64,000 bases of DNA from Stercorarius parasiticus. Lineage: Eukaryota; Chordata; Aves; Charadriiformes; Stercorariidae. The notes below the pieces were generated by a model that saw only the letters and a list, made by a program, of their open reading frames with translations, ran no database searches and was not told the origin of the DNA. The stretch is from positions 186,001 through 250,000 of the forward strand of contig VWZL01001354.1 in the NCBI GenBank assembly GCA_013396915.1, given 5' to 3'. Below, in pieces: positions 1-14,205 of the stretch (its first letter is position 1; every line of letters starts with the position of its first letter). Position numbers and translations under genes: made by a program.

Positions 1-377
1 ATTTGAAGTTTTCATATTGCTTCAGTCAGCATAAATTAAATCATCATTGATGATGATGTGTTTTCAGTCTCAATTTTTTCTGCAGCAAGCAGAGAGCTGC
101 ACTCTGCTGTTTCATAATGGGTGCTACAATTTGGAAAGAAGTTCGGGTTATGAATTTCAGCCATTTTTTGCACAGCATATTTGTCGCACTTCTGTGAATA
201 AGAAGTCTCTTTTTCTTCTCTGTTGTAAATGATAATTTGGCATCTTTTGAGAAAACTTGATAAAAGAGTAAAGTTTTACATTATATTAAATAATCTGAAG
301 AGGGGTATGAAAGACTATAAAGGCACCTTTTAGCTCTACAAGTGCAGATACTTGATAACATACGTATGCGTACAATT

Positions 378-438
378 ACAGAAATACATAGGTTGTCAAA
401 TCAACGTTAAGTCATTCTGACAACCTATGTATTTTTGT
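378..438. repeat. Inverted repeat, 17-bp perfect arms
   Basis: The arms at 382-398 and 418-434 are perfect reverse complements, separated by 19 nt. Allowing one G-U pair on the plus strand, the stem extends to 378-438 (21 pairs). The source is unknown. It could be a short template-switch product, a MITE relic or a pre-miRNA-like hairpin inside the intron. Confidence 0.85.
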
Positions 439-3400
439 CATTCTTACTGCTCTTCATATTTTCTAGTATACTATGTCTTCGTTGAATCAAATTTTCATGT
501 ATTTGTACAAAAAGGCTGAGTAAATGCATGAACACCAAGTCAGCTAGGTGTGATATTTAGTCACTAATTCACTGCTTGTTAGACACATCAGTGTATTTTT
601 AGCTCTAAACATAACTTAGACACTCATATGACTGTATATGATGCTGTTCTGCAATTTAGCTTTTGTTGCACTTCTGCTTATGTGGAGAATTAAAATGGAC
701 GGTGCCGGCACGGTTTCTGAATTGTTGTCAGTGTCCACTTTCTCTTCACCATGTTCCCAGTTTAGGTTTATTTAAATTCTCAAAATTTATAGTTTAATGT
801 ATAATCAACAATTAACATAATGTAATGTGTAATCGCTAAATGCGATCTGACTTTGCAGGTATAAGATGTGGCACTGGAGATTGATTTCTGTGTTCATCCT
901 CGCTAATGCTGTTGGACTTACCTGTGAATTCCAGGCAGGGTGTAGAGCAACTGGGAATTCTGCCGCCTTGAGTTCTTGTCAATGGGTTTGAGCGATGCAA
1001 TCATCACAGAAATGTGTGCCTGTGTATGTGTTTGCATGTGTGTATGGTCTATGTATGCAGTTAGACATTGATGTAATGAGCCTGGTGATAGGAGATTTTA
1101 GACAATTTGTAGTTTGACGCTCAATTTTTCTCAGTTACTGACATTACAGCACAAATTTTGTTACTGGAATAGAAAAGGTCTGCTGTGTCTGTCTTTGCCA
1201 TAAGGTGTATCTTCCTAGATCTCTAATTTTGAATCAACATAGGAATACACTCTTAAAGGCAACTTCTTTACTCTTCAGATGAACCTGGAGTGCCTCTCAA
1301 TTATTCTTCTTTTGGTATGTCAGTATCAGCCTGGTAATTTCAGTTGCTGGTGTGTTGTGTAAAACATGCTGTTTAAATACAGTTTATTCACAGAAAAGGG
1401 AGAATTTAAGAAGTAGACTCTAAACAAATTCACAAATCTGATGTAATCAGTAATCTGTAATGTTATTGCTCTTAAAATTTATGAGGGTGATCTGTTTTGC
1501 CAGGAATATACCATACTTGGTACATACAGTATAGATTTGTTTTTTATGATAAGGGATTTTTTTATGTCATAAAATTAGGAAACTTCATATTAGAGATGCA
1601 GATGTATCATGCAAGTCATACGATTTCCATTTGACTTTAAGCTAGAAATTCTTTCAATAGTTGTTTACGGAAGTGCTTTCATATAATGCATATCACTCAG
1701 TTTAGTGAAGGCCAGAAACAGTTTCCCTACTATTTTTTTTCTTTAAAACAGTCAAAACACCTTAGGAAATGGTATCCACTTGAATGTTTCATTGAACGCA
1801 TACATATCAACCCATNTTAGCTTACGTTTCTCATTGCTATACTCTTGCAGGATTGAAATTTGAGGGGCACGTCAAGGCTCACTCAGGCATAGCTACAGCA
1901 TACCTGCTTCAAGCAGTAAGCTCAGGTTGATACCAGCAGATGAGATGTGCCCACTGGGACATGCACTTCCCTCCCCTCATCAGTATAATGTTGTCGTCAT
2001 ACAGATCACATGCCAGGGTTTCTGCTAACCATGTAGCTAGGTCTATATTTCATCGGGGAAAGGTATTTTTCAGGCCTTTTCTGTGATTTTACTGTTGTAG
2101 ACACTTTCTTCTTATCTAGTGTCATTTGTTTATTTGTTCGCAAGGTGACCTGCATTGCATAAAGTTCAAAATTTGGAATATCCCAAGTCTTCTGTGAGCT
2201 GCCTTGAACTTGTGTAGAGTTCAGTTCAAACTTTAGGAAGTTGAAATTGTCTTAACCTTACAAATGCTGAAGTTTGTAAAACCCTGTTTACTTTGCAGAT
2301 TTCACCAGGCCCAAATCAATGCCTTTTGCATTATTTCTGTACTACACTGTGATTTACTTTTCTCAGGTTGTATGAAAAGTTGCACTTGTTATACTTTAGA
2401 TATTGGAAATCTGTACAGAATCTGTAGTTTATAGCGTGTACTTTAAAGACTTAAGTAAGGTTAAGATAGTTCAGCGTTGAGTGCTTAGTTATAATTTCAG
2501 TTCTGATTTTTGTCTGCCTTAGGTTTTTATTCATGATTTTGAATTTCCTAACTTGGTTTTACACAGACTACAGATATCTGTTTACTAAATGCTGGGGAGT
2601 ATACTTTGGATTGTTTTGAGTTCTATTTGTTAAAAACTTTATTCATCCTTTCTGTTTCCTATTCATTTGACTGAGGCGTTTTGCTGTAGTGAATTCCTGT
2701 CCATGATATGTCAGCCTTTTTAAGATAAGATGTGATTAGGCTGGGGACCAAAATACTTAAATCAGATCTTCATTTTTTTAGTTCTTGTCTTTGTAATAAC
2801 AGTATGTAGTTGATATCAGATCAGATCTAAGAATCGTTGGTTTTCTTGTTGTTCTTCCTCTTCCACACCTTTCTTAAGTGATTTTAAACAATCCTTACTC
2901 TGAATTATTTTTATTTTAAAAAATGTTTTGAACGGAATATAGATGCATTTGTATTACCCCCCAGTGGAGTATTCACACTTAAAATATCATCCCTTCTACA
3001 TACTTAAAATTAGTATTAAATACGTGCTGACTTCATTGAAGAGAATCTTTGATCAGAGCCTGATAATGTAGTATGCAGTTACTTTCACATTCATGTCCTG
3101 TCATGCGTCCTTTTTCATCCTCCCGTTAATATGGGTAAGTCGAAGATGTCCTCCAGACTTAGTCTTTTGTAGATCTGTAGTCAACATCAAAGTATGATAT
3201 TCCTTGAATTCTTTGTAATTGTGTAATTATAAATGGTGATTCAGATAAGTCTACTTATATCTAGTTAAATGTCTTGTGGTAGTGCTTTGGTGACACAGAA
3301 GAGGGTCAGTATAATAATGAGTTTGGATAATTTAAAAAAATAGATCAAGCATTAGTTGTTTTTTACACGGTTGATTTATAGCCAAGTAATATTTGAATTG

Positions 3401-4740
3401 GGAGTTCAGGACAGATAAAAATTAATGATTTGCAGTAACTGAAATTGCATTTTTAGTTCATTCTTTTAAATTTGGATTTATGAAAAGCTATGGTGAAGGC
3501 AAAACTTATTAGAAGTATGAATTAAATAAATAAAACAATATTAAGAAATAATTAAAGGATGTGTTACTGTTTTGAACATTGTTACTGTATAAAGTAAAAT
3601 CCAGTGCACTCACAATAACATTAATAGCACTTTAAAAAACCTCTGATTGCTATTTTTTCATCTTCAGCTTGTTTTTACCCAAAAGCTTGGTAACAGACTA
3701 CTTCACAGTGCATTTCTGACTTGAAAAATTGACACAAAAGGAGGGTATCCCTAACAGTATCTTTTAAACTTTAAATAGTTTTATAAGTATATTGTAGCCT
3801 TCTCATGGATTTTTTTGAATTTTTTTTTTAAGTCTTTAGTTTTGTGGAAACATTGGATGATCACAGGGGAACATATTTTTATCAGTAGCAAGAAGCATAA
3901 TTTTTAGAAGAAATAGCTAAGAAAATTTAAGTAAATCTGAGAACATAGATTATTTAAAGGTTTGCTGCTGCTGTCTTGTCTTTAATCGCAATTGGTATTT
4001 AAGCTTCTGTGTTTGAAATGAGCGTGCCTGGTTGGAGTTGGAACTGCCCCTGGCTCTACAGTTAAGGCTGAGCATGTGCGCAAGGTGCGGTGAGCCAAGA
4101 TGTCATTTTCAGCTGATTACCCAGTGTCATTGACCACACCATTGAGAAATCCCATTAAACACCCCATGGTGTTGCTCTGGAGATACACGGGGCTGCGCTG
4201 TATAGAGCTGTGCTTGCTGTGCCTACTTTGTGGGCTGGGCTTTCCAGCTCAAGCTAAAGCACTTGCATGGGTCCTGTTTTGCCTGTCAGCAAAGATCCTA
4301 TATACATACCTACACCCATGTAACAAAGCGCTATAGAGGTCTTTATTCCACAGCTAGATCATATTGCATATTACCGTGGATTATGTTCTAAAAACTGCCG
4401 CATAAGGTTTTATTATGTAAAAGATGTGAACGAAAATATTGACCAGGATACAGCTTCAAGACCTAATACTCCAATTAAAGCACCAGTCCTTTTTGGATTA
4501 TATGAATAACCTCAGCTCTTTTTCAGGGAAGTTTGTAAAGATGCACAAAGTATAACCAACACTTTTGATTTGTTTTCTTTTTTCTTCTTGTCAGTGTTTC
4601 TTGAAGTCCTAGCCCAAGAAGTAAGGAGTTTTGGGGGAATGTCAGCTTTCCTAGTAGTAAAATAAGCTTTTAATCCATGAGCAAACTACTGCTTCAAAAT
4701 CCAAAAGAATATCCCAAAGGCTTAGAAATAATGGAGGAAA

Positions 4741-4810
4741 CTTTTAAAAAAAAAATCATAATTAAAAAACCCACAACAAAAAACCCAACCAAACAAAAAC
4801 CATAAAACCC
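4741..4810. repeat. A-rich low-complexity tract
   Basis: A-runs interrupted by CCC and CAAC give a purine/adenine-rich stretch with no coding sense. It could be the degenerate tail of an old retroposed sequence, but no body is recognisable next to it. Confidence 0.6.
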
Positions 4811-5057
4811 AATTCTGATTTTAAGACAATCTAGGCAGTGACTTTTCAGAACTTGAGTTGTGATTTCTGAATATTTGACATTGGTTTTACAATATTTGTA
4901 TCAGTGGTATTGCTAATACTAGTGAGACTACTCACTTACTAAAAATTCTGCATATGCTGAAGTATTTTCCTAAATGAAAACATATATTTTACGTGTTACT
5001 GATGTCATTCCCCTTTGCTCATAGTACTGCTTACCAAAGTCCAAGTGGGAAGGCAGT

Positions 5058-5220
5058 TCACAGAATCATAGAATCACTGAGACTGACATCTAGTCGTAAC
5101 ACCCTGCTCAAGCAGAGCCACCTAGAGATGGTTTCCCAGGACAAAGCCCAGATGGCTTTTGAGTATCTCCATCCAAGGATGGAGACTCTACCACCCCTCT
5201 GGGCAACCTCAGCACGTAGG
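5058..5220 (-). mobile_element. CR1 LINE 3' fragment
   Basis: The stretch begins with the reverse complement of the CR1 3' end (TCACAGAATCATAGAATCA). It continues with the reverse-strand CR1 tail: CCCTGCTCAAGCAGAGCCACC, then a segment matching GGCTTTTGAGTATCTCCA, then CCACCCCTCTGGGCAACCT. It is 5'-truncated as is usual for CR1, diverged, and inserted antisense to UBAC2. Confidence 0.88.
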
Positions 5221-8200
5221 TTGTGAAGTGCATAGCCTGAAATAAGAAATGGGAAAGCAATAGAAGAATAGAGATTGGGGAATGAAAATGAGGCATTGTC
5301 TGTTTGTCTGTCCTAACTTTAGGACAGATGCAGATACCCATATGTAAGCTAACAGATGCGCTGTATCCCACACAAAATTAACGTGAGGTATCTACATGTG
5401 AGCAATGGTCAGTATACAGTTGAGTGACTGTAGGTGGCTTAATTTGAGATGAGTGTTTCTACGTTCTACTGACTGTATTGACTTGATCCCCTTTGTGGTG
5501 GGAGCTTAAACACCTTACTGATGTCTAGACAGCTACATGTAAACACATGACAGCTTACTGCTCAATCACTTAAAGGATCTGGGAAGAAAAGTAGTCGATC
5601 CATCTGACACACAAGGGATGTTAGTGTGGAAGTGAGGTTGTAATTGTTTGGGGAGGAGGGAGATGCAGATTATTTTCAATTCTGGAAGAAGGAGAAAGAA
5701 AGTAGTGGGCAAGGAGGGGAGAAGGTAATAATGTGTCAGAAGATACTTTCTCTTCTATATCCACGGCTTCTGAGATCCTGTAGAAAAATTTATTTTAGTT
5801 TTCCATTTGTATTTCACTTCAAAGTCTTCAGCTTCTCTCTCAGATCTGAGGAGGAGTTTGTGAGCCAAAATCTGGTCTACTTTGTCAATTGTGCCAGCTG
5901 GTTCAGTAAGAGGTAGATTGCTTCTGTCAAGCTTTTCTAGCCTATACGCGAACACCATCATGGCTGCAACGTTACCATTGTTTAGAGAGGGAATCCATGA
6001 GAGTAATTCAGCTGTGTGTGTACTTTGGAGACATCTGCCATAGGATGAGTCACATCTTAACAGTGCCTCTTTCTCTCTGTTGACTATGAAACAAACTTTA
6101 AACAAGCAGCTCATATGTAGGCTTTTAAATTACAGATGTCTACGTTGGGGCAGATAAATCCAGTCGTGATCTTTCATGTAAAGAGGTTTGGTTAACAATA
6201 TGATAACGATCACCTGCAGAGCTCTAGCAGAGAGCCGTGGAAACCTATCCTTAGGTCACAAGTTAAGAATAGGTGTACTGTACTGAAATGGCAGTACAGT
6301 CATACTTGCACATATGCAAAGAATGACTGATATCTAGTAATGATTGCACCTGACCAATGAAGTTAGCATTGATGGACTCCAAAGGAAAAAAAAGATCTGG
6401 GAAATTCGTGAACCCACTCAACTGGGAAGGAAATTGAAGAGAATTAATTTATTATTATGATTATAATCTTATTTTTCTGTCAAGCTAACTATTGCAAAAG
6501 GCTGTTTATGCTCTTAGTGACTTTCTGCAAATAAAACCGCAACAAAACAATCTGTTGTGCCATAAATACATTGCAGGTTATAACTACAAGTTGAAAATAC
6601 ATGTGTAGTGATTTTATTTGTTGAGTGGTTTTCACACGATCTCTCTTGGTGTGATAAATGTGCTTCTCTAAACAAGTTCAGTACAGAATCTTGACACAAA
6701 CTTAAGCTCTTGTTTTGATTCTAGTTGTATAGAATTCAGAACATACAGAAGATAAAGCAGATAAAATAGGTATAAAAATGTCACTTCATTTTAAGAATAC
6801 TGTTTGCTTTCAGTTTGTTGATATCTGCAAATAGCAAAGTCTTGAATACATGTGATGAATATATTTAAATTATTCAGAACAAAATAATTGAGTATTTGCT
6901 GACATTTAATTCTGTCAAGTTGTCACCATTAGGTGAAATAATTTTCAACATAGTTTTCTACACCAATCTGCATACTGTTTATTTGATTTCCTTTTTTAAT
7001 GTTAATCAAGTACAGTGATTTTAAATATTTCAGTTAGTAGTGGAGCACATGTGTCTTTGTCGTGTAAAATATTGGAGAGCTTCCATGTTTGGTTCACCTA
7101 ATCTAAAGGAGAAACTACAGCTACTTCCTTTTTCTAAAATGTGTACAACTTTGGAGGGACGTGAGGGAAGGGGAGAGGAAGTTGGGCTTTCTACAGGGGT
7201 GGGAAGAGGTTAAGAAACTTCATGAAGGACCAGTAGTAAGCCATGATGTTAAGAAACTGAAAAACTGTGAGCACACTTTTTTCTGCAGCATGCCAGACGG
7301 TTTCTAGCATATTCCATTTCCTCTGCTTAGCATTTTGCCTGATATGATATGGTGGATGAGGTTGTAGGTTATGATGGTATGACTACAAGAAAACAACTAA
7401 GATCCATTTTATGTTGCCAGCCAAAAATTCTCCATTCCAACAATGTGAACTTAACCGCAACATCTTTCTGTGGTAACTTTTTAGAGCCTAAAATACTCTG
7501 GAGGCTCGTCTGTTTGGGAGTAGTAGCCCTTTAACCTGATGTACAGTGTTGAAGTTGGGATATAATGAGGTCATCTTACCTTCATTGAATAAACAAAGTT
7601 GGTCTGCTTTCTTAAACACTAGAAATTCACGACATGTCTGTAGAAAGTTACTTTATACTTTGTCAAAGCTTGGGTTTTTTAAAAATGTTATATATCAGGT
7701 TCTACATATGAACCAGCCAAAGAGGAAGTTCTTTGGAAATACTTGACATTAAGATGAGGGTATGACACTAAACCAGACTGAATCACGAGATCTATTTTAA
7801 CTACATATGTCTCCATTCTGGGTTTATTGGAAATATGCAAATAGGTATCTCTTCCTCACTAGATGGAACTTCTTGAAAATTTGTTACAACTGAGCACAGC
7901 ATTTAAAGTTTCTTATACTTCCGTCTAATGGCTTTATATTTGGAGCAGTAAATCAAAGGAGAGAAGAAGGGGAGTGGCACTGAAATCCTAACAGATGTGG
8001 AGGTAGGAAGGTGGATTGCCAGTGTACACTTGGTGCTCTTCACAGCCCACTCTGTCCTTCCATCTGCTTATACTTGTGAAGAACTGCAGTCTCACACGAT
8101 TGCCCTGAACAATTACTGGTGCACAATAAGTTTCTTGGCAACTATATGTAGAAGATACACCTCTCTTCTGCTAATCTCAGAGAGTTTTGTCTTGTTCCTT

Positions 8201-8599
8201 CACCGGGTGCTTTTTATTTTAGTTTTTACTGTGAATTTTATATTGTCAGACATCTTGACTTCCTGCTCTGCGAGCACAGAAGTCCACACGTTTTGGTTAC
8301 TCAATGAGTTTCTGTCTAAGGCAGGACAAGGAGGGACCAGGACACTAGTTTGGTGTTGAGGAGCAGCAAGGAGAGAGAGGACAGCCCACTGCAGCTGGTG
8401 CATTGCCTATAGACCAGGCATGCTACTCCAGTGAGCTCAGTAGGGCTAGGAGGGCAGGTGGGAACCATGTGTATGAGTCTTACGAGCAGTGCTAAATGCC
8501 GTCCTCCATTTTAGCAATGTCCATAAACTTTTAGCCTTATAAAGCCTTTTCTTCTGATTAAATGCTCTGGAACAACTTGCTCTCTAAAACTACCAGAAA

Positions 8600-8892
8600 G
8601 GTTGTAACGAGGTGGGTATTGGTCTCATTTCCCAAATAGGACAAGAGGAAATGGCCTCAAGTTGTACCAGGGGAGGTTTAACTGGATATTAGGAAAAGTT
8701 TCTTCACTGAAAGGGTTATCAAGCATCGGAATAGGCTGCCCAGGGAAGTGGTTGAGTCACCATCCCTGGAGGTATTAAAAGACGGGTAGACGTGGTGCTT
8801 AGGGATATGCTTTAATGGTGGACTTGGCCGTGTTAAGTTTACAGTTGGACTTGATGATCTTAAGGGCCTTTTCCAACCTAAATGATTTTATT
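8600..8892 (+). mobile_element. CR1 LINE 3' fragment
   Basis: Sense-oriented CR1 tail. It contains TTCTTCACTGAAAGGGTTAT, AGGCTGCCCAGGGAAGTGGT and CACCATCCCTGGAGGTATT, and ends with the GGACTTGATGATCTTAAGG...CCAACCT block. It belongs to the same subfamily as the copy at 56.6-56.9 kb and has the same orientation. 5'-truncated with no coding capacity. Confidence 0.93.
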
Positions 8893-11363
8893 GACTAGCT
8901 GTCACTACTTAGAAAAATATGAGAATGTTTTTACTGATGCAGCTACTAGTAGTTGCTTGCAGTACACTTTCCCTTCTGAGACAAACAAGTCCCAAAGTAC
9001 TGACACTAAAGACATTCTGTTGCTATCTCTTTGCTGTATTTTCTATCTTGAGTTGATAAAAGAATGGTTCTGTTTGTGGTTAATGTGTTCAGACACGTGT
9101 CAAGATTTGTCATACATTCAGGGAGATGTAGATTTTCCTATCACCACTTGTTTTGTTTTGTTCTTTTGACTTTTTGAACCCATTCAAGATTTAGAGTGCC
9201 CTGAAAACATGAGACCTTAACAAAGGAGCATAGGTGATAAGGGGGGCAGAGATCAGTAACTGGGAGGGACATTTGGAAGAAGTGAGGGAATGCTGGTGTG
9301 ATGTTGGACAAAGTGTTTCGAGCTGGAGTGCTCTTTCCCTGCCTGGTTACACCTGTGCAACCAGTAATAAAAAATCCCTGTGACCAAAGAGGGGGCCTGG
9401 CTCCATAGCCTAAAGATATGAGATGGGAGGAAGGAAGATAGTTTGTAGGTTCTGGTGCTGCTTGTGCATTTTGCATCTAAGAAATCATCAGATAACTGTA
9501 TACATAATATTTGCAATCTGGTTCAGTAATTCTTGCTCCCAAAAAGTGACCTTCCTGGTAGCCCTACAATCTAGGTTTTCCTGAGTGAGGAGCCTATCTA
9601 CATAACTCTCTTGGGACTAGGTTGTCAGCTTCTGAGGGACCTTCTTGCTAGGTAGATATCTCAAGTACTACATACCAAAAGTAGATGAATTGCAGAAGTG
9701 ATATGAGTTTTCCTCCACTTATTCTTTGGCGATTATAGTTCTGTCTTAGTTTCCAGGTGATGTGCGCAAGTTTTGGTCGTGGGCTTACAGTCATCTGGAA
9801 CAGTTTCACTAGAGCTGAGGAAAGAATTTCTGAGGTCATGAAGACGCATCTGTTCCAGTGCCCTGTAATTCCTAGAGTCCAGTCAGGACCTTTCTTTGAA
9901 TACAGAAATTTTTTTCTTAAAGACAGCCTTCACTATGATGCCACAGATTATGGCCTTCCTCTCATCCCATCCCATTTACCTCCTTCCTCAGAGCACAAAA
10001 AGATTGAAGGGATTAAGGGTAGTTTAATACTCTTCTTTCTCATTTTAGAATGGTAACCTGTGTTCGGTGTTACAACCGAAGAGCAGTCATAAAATGAAAG
10101 TAGAATAAAATGAAAATCAGTGTTTCCCGAAGCAGAATGTATTTTTGCTAAAAGTCTCATCATCTCACTGGGTAATTAACGATAACCTTGTAGATAATCT
10201 GAAAAATAGCCCCCTCCCAAAGAATGTTGCATTTTCCTACGCTGTCTCCCTTTGTATATGTAGCAATGCACTTGGTATGTTTATACAAATGTCAGTGAGA
10301 TAAAATAAGTATCCCCAAATAAATAGCCCAGATGTGGAGTTTCGACATTGCTTCTAGCATAGTTGCATTGTTTGGGTATGTTTACGGATTTTTTTTGGGT
10401 TCATATCTCTTCCTGTTCATTTCACTCTGTTGTCATAGCATAATTCTTGTGCCATAACAGACAGTAAATAGTCATGAATACTGAAATGTGGCATAAAGCT
10501 GAATGGCAGACTTGGAATTTGTGCAAGAACTTTGACCTTCCTAATGGACCACTTTGGGCTCAAGTGCTAGAGCTTCGTAATGGGATTTAAAATGGTGGTT
10601 GGATGATGACTGTAGATCATTTGTGGGACACGTGGATTTCTGTTGCTCCTCCTGAATCTGAAATTAAATCAAGTTGCAAGGCAAGCATGAGCCTGAATGC
10701 AGGGAACGGGTTTTTTCCTTATAGGTGGGAGAAGTGCATCACAAAGGCTTTTTCAATATCACTGTTTTTAATTAACTGGTTTTTGAACCTTTTTTTTTTC
10801 TCCTACGAGGTAGATGGGATCCTTTTGGAATAAGTCTCTGCATACTCTTAGACTTAACTTCAAATCAGGTGGTTTGTGTTCGTTTTTACTAGAAAGAGAG
10901 ATTTGGGTGGTGGGGGCAGAAGCCTTAAGGGGGTTGGGTTTTTGAGGAGTGTTTACAGTGCTTCATCATCCTCAAGGGCAGCCTTAATCTTCTTGGCTCA
11001 GCATGCAGCATACCCTGACTGTTTCCTTTACTAGAAATGAAAATTTTGTTTGAATTTTGACCTGTTTGAGAAAGAGTTGCTTACTTTGGGCTCAGATTCT
11101 GAAACAAACAAAAAACCCCAAGCAGCTTTCTGAGTCACAGGCAATGCAGTACACAGATTTAAAAAAATAATACTCTGTAGTTGTGGGGAAGTTGGAAGTA
11201 AAGAAATCCCCTGATCTTTCTCTCATTCTTGACTGAGAACTCTGGGTAAATACAATAAAAAGTGCTTTAAAAAACAGACCAACTGCTATCTGCAGCTAAA
11301 TACAAAGTAAATTTTGGGTTGGGTTTTTGTTTTTTTTTTAACATTTTTGTTTGTTTGTTTTAG

Positions 11364-11609
11364 GTTTCTGGGATTTGCTACAATAGCAGTATATTAAAAG
11401 TTCATCGAATTCTTTGTGTACCCAGCTGGGTAGCAAAGATATTTTCTTGGACTCTTGAACCAATCTTCTCATCTGCGGAACCAACAAATGAAGTTCGAGT
11501 GGGAATGGGAGCAACAGTTGACATTCAGAGGCAACAGAGAATGGAGTTACTGGATCGTCAAATCATGATGTCTCAGGTTGCCCAAATGAGGCGGCAAAGG
11601 CAGCAGCAG
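11364..11609 (+). CDS. UBAC2: UBAC2 exon: end of rhomboid-like domain and linker
   Basis: This exon encodes 82 residues in frame from its first base (starting VSGICYNSS, ending RRQRQQQ). The acceptor is TTTTAG at 11358-11363 and the donor is GTATTG at 11610. Characteristic UBAC2 strings are visible: VPSWVAKIFSWTLEPIFSS, GMGATVDIQRQQRMELLDRQ. With a human-like total of about 344 aa it covers roughly residues 187-268. It contains the tail of the last membrane segment of the catalytically dead rhomboid-like domain, then the cytosolic Gln/Arg-rich linker. UBAC2 is an ER-membrane ERAD factor known to bind UBXD8/FAF2 and the E3 gp78/AMFR and to restrict UBXD8 traffic to lipid droplets. No frameshift is seen. 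The 5' exons lie upstream of the window. Confidence 0.97.
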
Positions 11610-14183
11610 GTATTGATACACGTTCTGTAAGGATTATATTAAGTTATGGGAAAAATACATTTTTGATTTAGATATCTTTTATGATTCCTGCTTCTTAAAA
11701 ATAATGTATTTCTTTATTCTTCTCCATCAGTCTTTCATACACTGTTGTACTGCTAATAGCCATGTAAGTGTTTTATATAGCATTATAACTTAAAACTGCT
11801 TCATCAGATGTAAGCAGAATATCAGACAATCCTGTTAGGATATTGGTACTTCTGGCATTCTTTCACCAAATATGAGACTCAGAGGTAAAGTGATTGCATG
11901 TCGGTGGTCCTTATTAAGAGCCATTGCAGAAAGTTAGAAAGCCAAAATGCTCCTGACTCTTCTGAGCATTTGTATTGTTAGCATACTTTTCAGAGAGGTT
12001 GAAAATAGTCTGCATATCTCCTTTGTTTGCAGATGTACTTCGAATAAGGCCTGTTTCTTTTAAGAAAGTGCAGAAATTAAATTCTGTAACTTTCTTACAG
12101 AGGTCAACCACAGGGACTTTCTGCTTGCTGCGTTTAATGCTCTTGTTTTATTTCCTTATTTAATAGAATAGCGGAGCCTGTTTATTTTCTCTGTTTTAGT
12201 CAAACCAGCAAATGCAGATGTTCACATACTTTGCGTTGTAGGGCAGTAAACTAAGGCAGATAGTGTCTCAATTCACTTTTTCCAGTATCTTAGATATGTG
12301 CGTTACTACTCTATAAAACCTAGCGGACACCACAGGCCGTTCATTGCTCTATGTGAACATATATTGCTCATAATTTAGTTGCAGCCTACCAGCTTGAGGT
12401 CTTTACTGAGTTTCCTCTGCCTGAAACACAGCTCTGTACTGATACACAAGTTGTCGTCGTGTTCGAGGTAGTGTAGTGCAAGTCGATATAGCTATGTTAC
12501 CATTAATATGTTACCAGAATTAGAGGTGTGATAGTATAAAGCTTTGGCCAACAACTGAGTATAAATCCTTGTTTCCAGTCCCTGATAACACAATTCTATT
12601 TTCTTTGATTCCTTAACATTTCAATCTGATGAAATTCTTCCTCAGGTAGAAGATCTTAATCTCCTTTTCTCTATTCCCATTAGAACGTTAATCACTTTTA
12701 ACGTAAGAACTGAACTAGCAATTACTCAGTTCTTGAATGTTGCCGTTGTAATAGAAACTGAATTGAAAGTGTCTGTTGGGCTACAAGCTGCTGGGAAGAG
12801 CGCAGCCAAGTTTCTTCAGATAGGAGGAAGAAGCCATTTCCAGTTATGAAGGACAGTCTTTATAATATATCTTTAATTGCAAAAAGTGGTAAATAAGTTC
12901 AGAATGGTAAATGATAAAAGAAGAGTTTATAAGATTTTCTTTTCATCTTCTCCTTTCCTTAGGCTATAAACAATGAAAGTGGAAAAACATCTTTTCATGT
13001 TTGACTTCAAATAGAGTTCTTTTAAAAGGTGGAGAGGTTTAAGTAAAATAAATGAACATTGTTTGGACATCACCAAGATGCGTCCCTTTACAAGTTGCTG
13101 AAACGCTTTCAAGTTACCTTCATGTTTGGCCTTTAACTTGAGCGCAGCATTCAGTTAACTGCTAGTGCTAATCTGTGAAACCAATGATCGGAAGGCGATG
13201 GGATCAATGTATGAACGTTGCAGAGAAGCTCTTCAGAAAAGATGTCATGAAAGCTTTTGACCAGCCCTTTTTTAATGACTCACTCAAAGAATTTACTGTC
13301 CGTCGACTAAATCAAAAAAGGCATCATTCACAAATGTTGAGATACAGTGGTAAAAATGAAAAGCAGACTAATTTCAATCTCAATATTTTAAAAATTGAAA
13401 ATAGTTTTCTGGGTTGTTGTACTTGGCCAATTGTTTTGCCTTTAGAGGCTTGGAAAGGTGTAATTTGAAGACAGTGCAGTTGAACAGATCACGTTACAGG
13501 ATTTAGATGATAATTTACGTGTCGGAGTGAAGCTGGTAAAGAATGCACATCAGTTTCTTAGGGAGGTTTTTTTGTGAAACTGAAAATAATAAAAGCTGTG
13601 AAGTATGTATCAGTCATCAAATATGGCTTTGAATTACATTGTAGGAGAACGTTGCCCAGATTTCTGGAGTCTCAATATGCTGTCCATAGGTAATGTGCCA
13701 TAGATGAGACAAATTAACATTTTCTCTCCTGCTTTCTGTTCTGTTTGACGAGGCAAATGAACTTTAACTTTCCTCTGTGTGCTGTCGTGCAACAATTTTG
13801 TTTAGTTGCCCCTTGCGAATGTGCTCTGCTCATTCCTCCTTTACCCTTCAGTTCATCATTTGAGAAAAGAGACCATGCAGTTTCCCTGCATATTGGTAGT
13901 ATATGGAAGGAGAACACAAGAACATGATAGGTAGAGCTCCATTGCCTGCGCAATGTGGTGAACTGTTCTGGCCATAAGGAGGCCCCTTTCTTAAGTAGAT
14001 GCTTTTTGTAGTAAGCTTATTCTTCAGGTCTTTGCAAGAAATTCTGAAGAATGTGAGCCTGACAAGTTAGGCAAGCCAACACAAAAGGAGTAAAAGATTT
14101 AAAAAAAAAATAATTAAAAAAACCAAGGAAAGTAACGAGAAAAAACGTTTCTCGTAAGTTGTTTTGACTGTAGTAAACCAGTA

Positions 14184-14205
14184 CTTGGATACTGTAGTAT
14201 CCAAG
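14184..14205. repeat. Short perfect hairpin, 10-bp arms
   Basis: CTTGGATACT (14184-14193) and AGTATCCAAG (14196-14205) are exact reverse complements with a 2-nt loop. It is a small local inverted repeat in the UBAC2 intron. Confidence 0.8.

Larger units (their letters stand above)
1..11363 (+). other. UBAC2: UBAC2 intron (5' part outside window)
   Basis: This is the intron upstream of the first UBAC2 exon in the window. I looked for the preceding UBAC2 coding segment (the last transmembrane segments of the rhomboid-like domain) and saw no match, so the whole stretch is taken as one intron. It ends with a polypyrimidine tract and AG at 11362-11363. It is AT-rich and holds two CR1 fragments (about 5058-5220 and 8600-8892), an A-rich stretch at 4741-4810, a strong inverted repeat at 378-438 and a single N at 1816. 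The short ORFs in it lack homology I recognise. The nested receptors GPR18 and GPR183 of mammalian UBAC2 are not present here. Confidence 0.85.

Noticed and set aside
4100..4336. 78-codon plus-strand frame with hydrophobic stretches
   Set aside because: Intronic, no homology recognised, and hydrophobicity arises from TG/CT-rich sequence.
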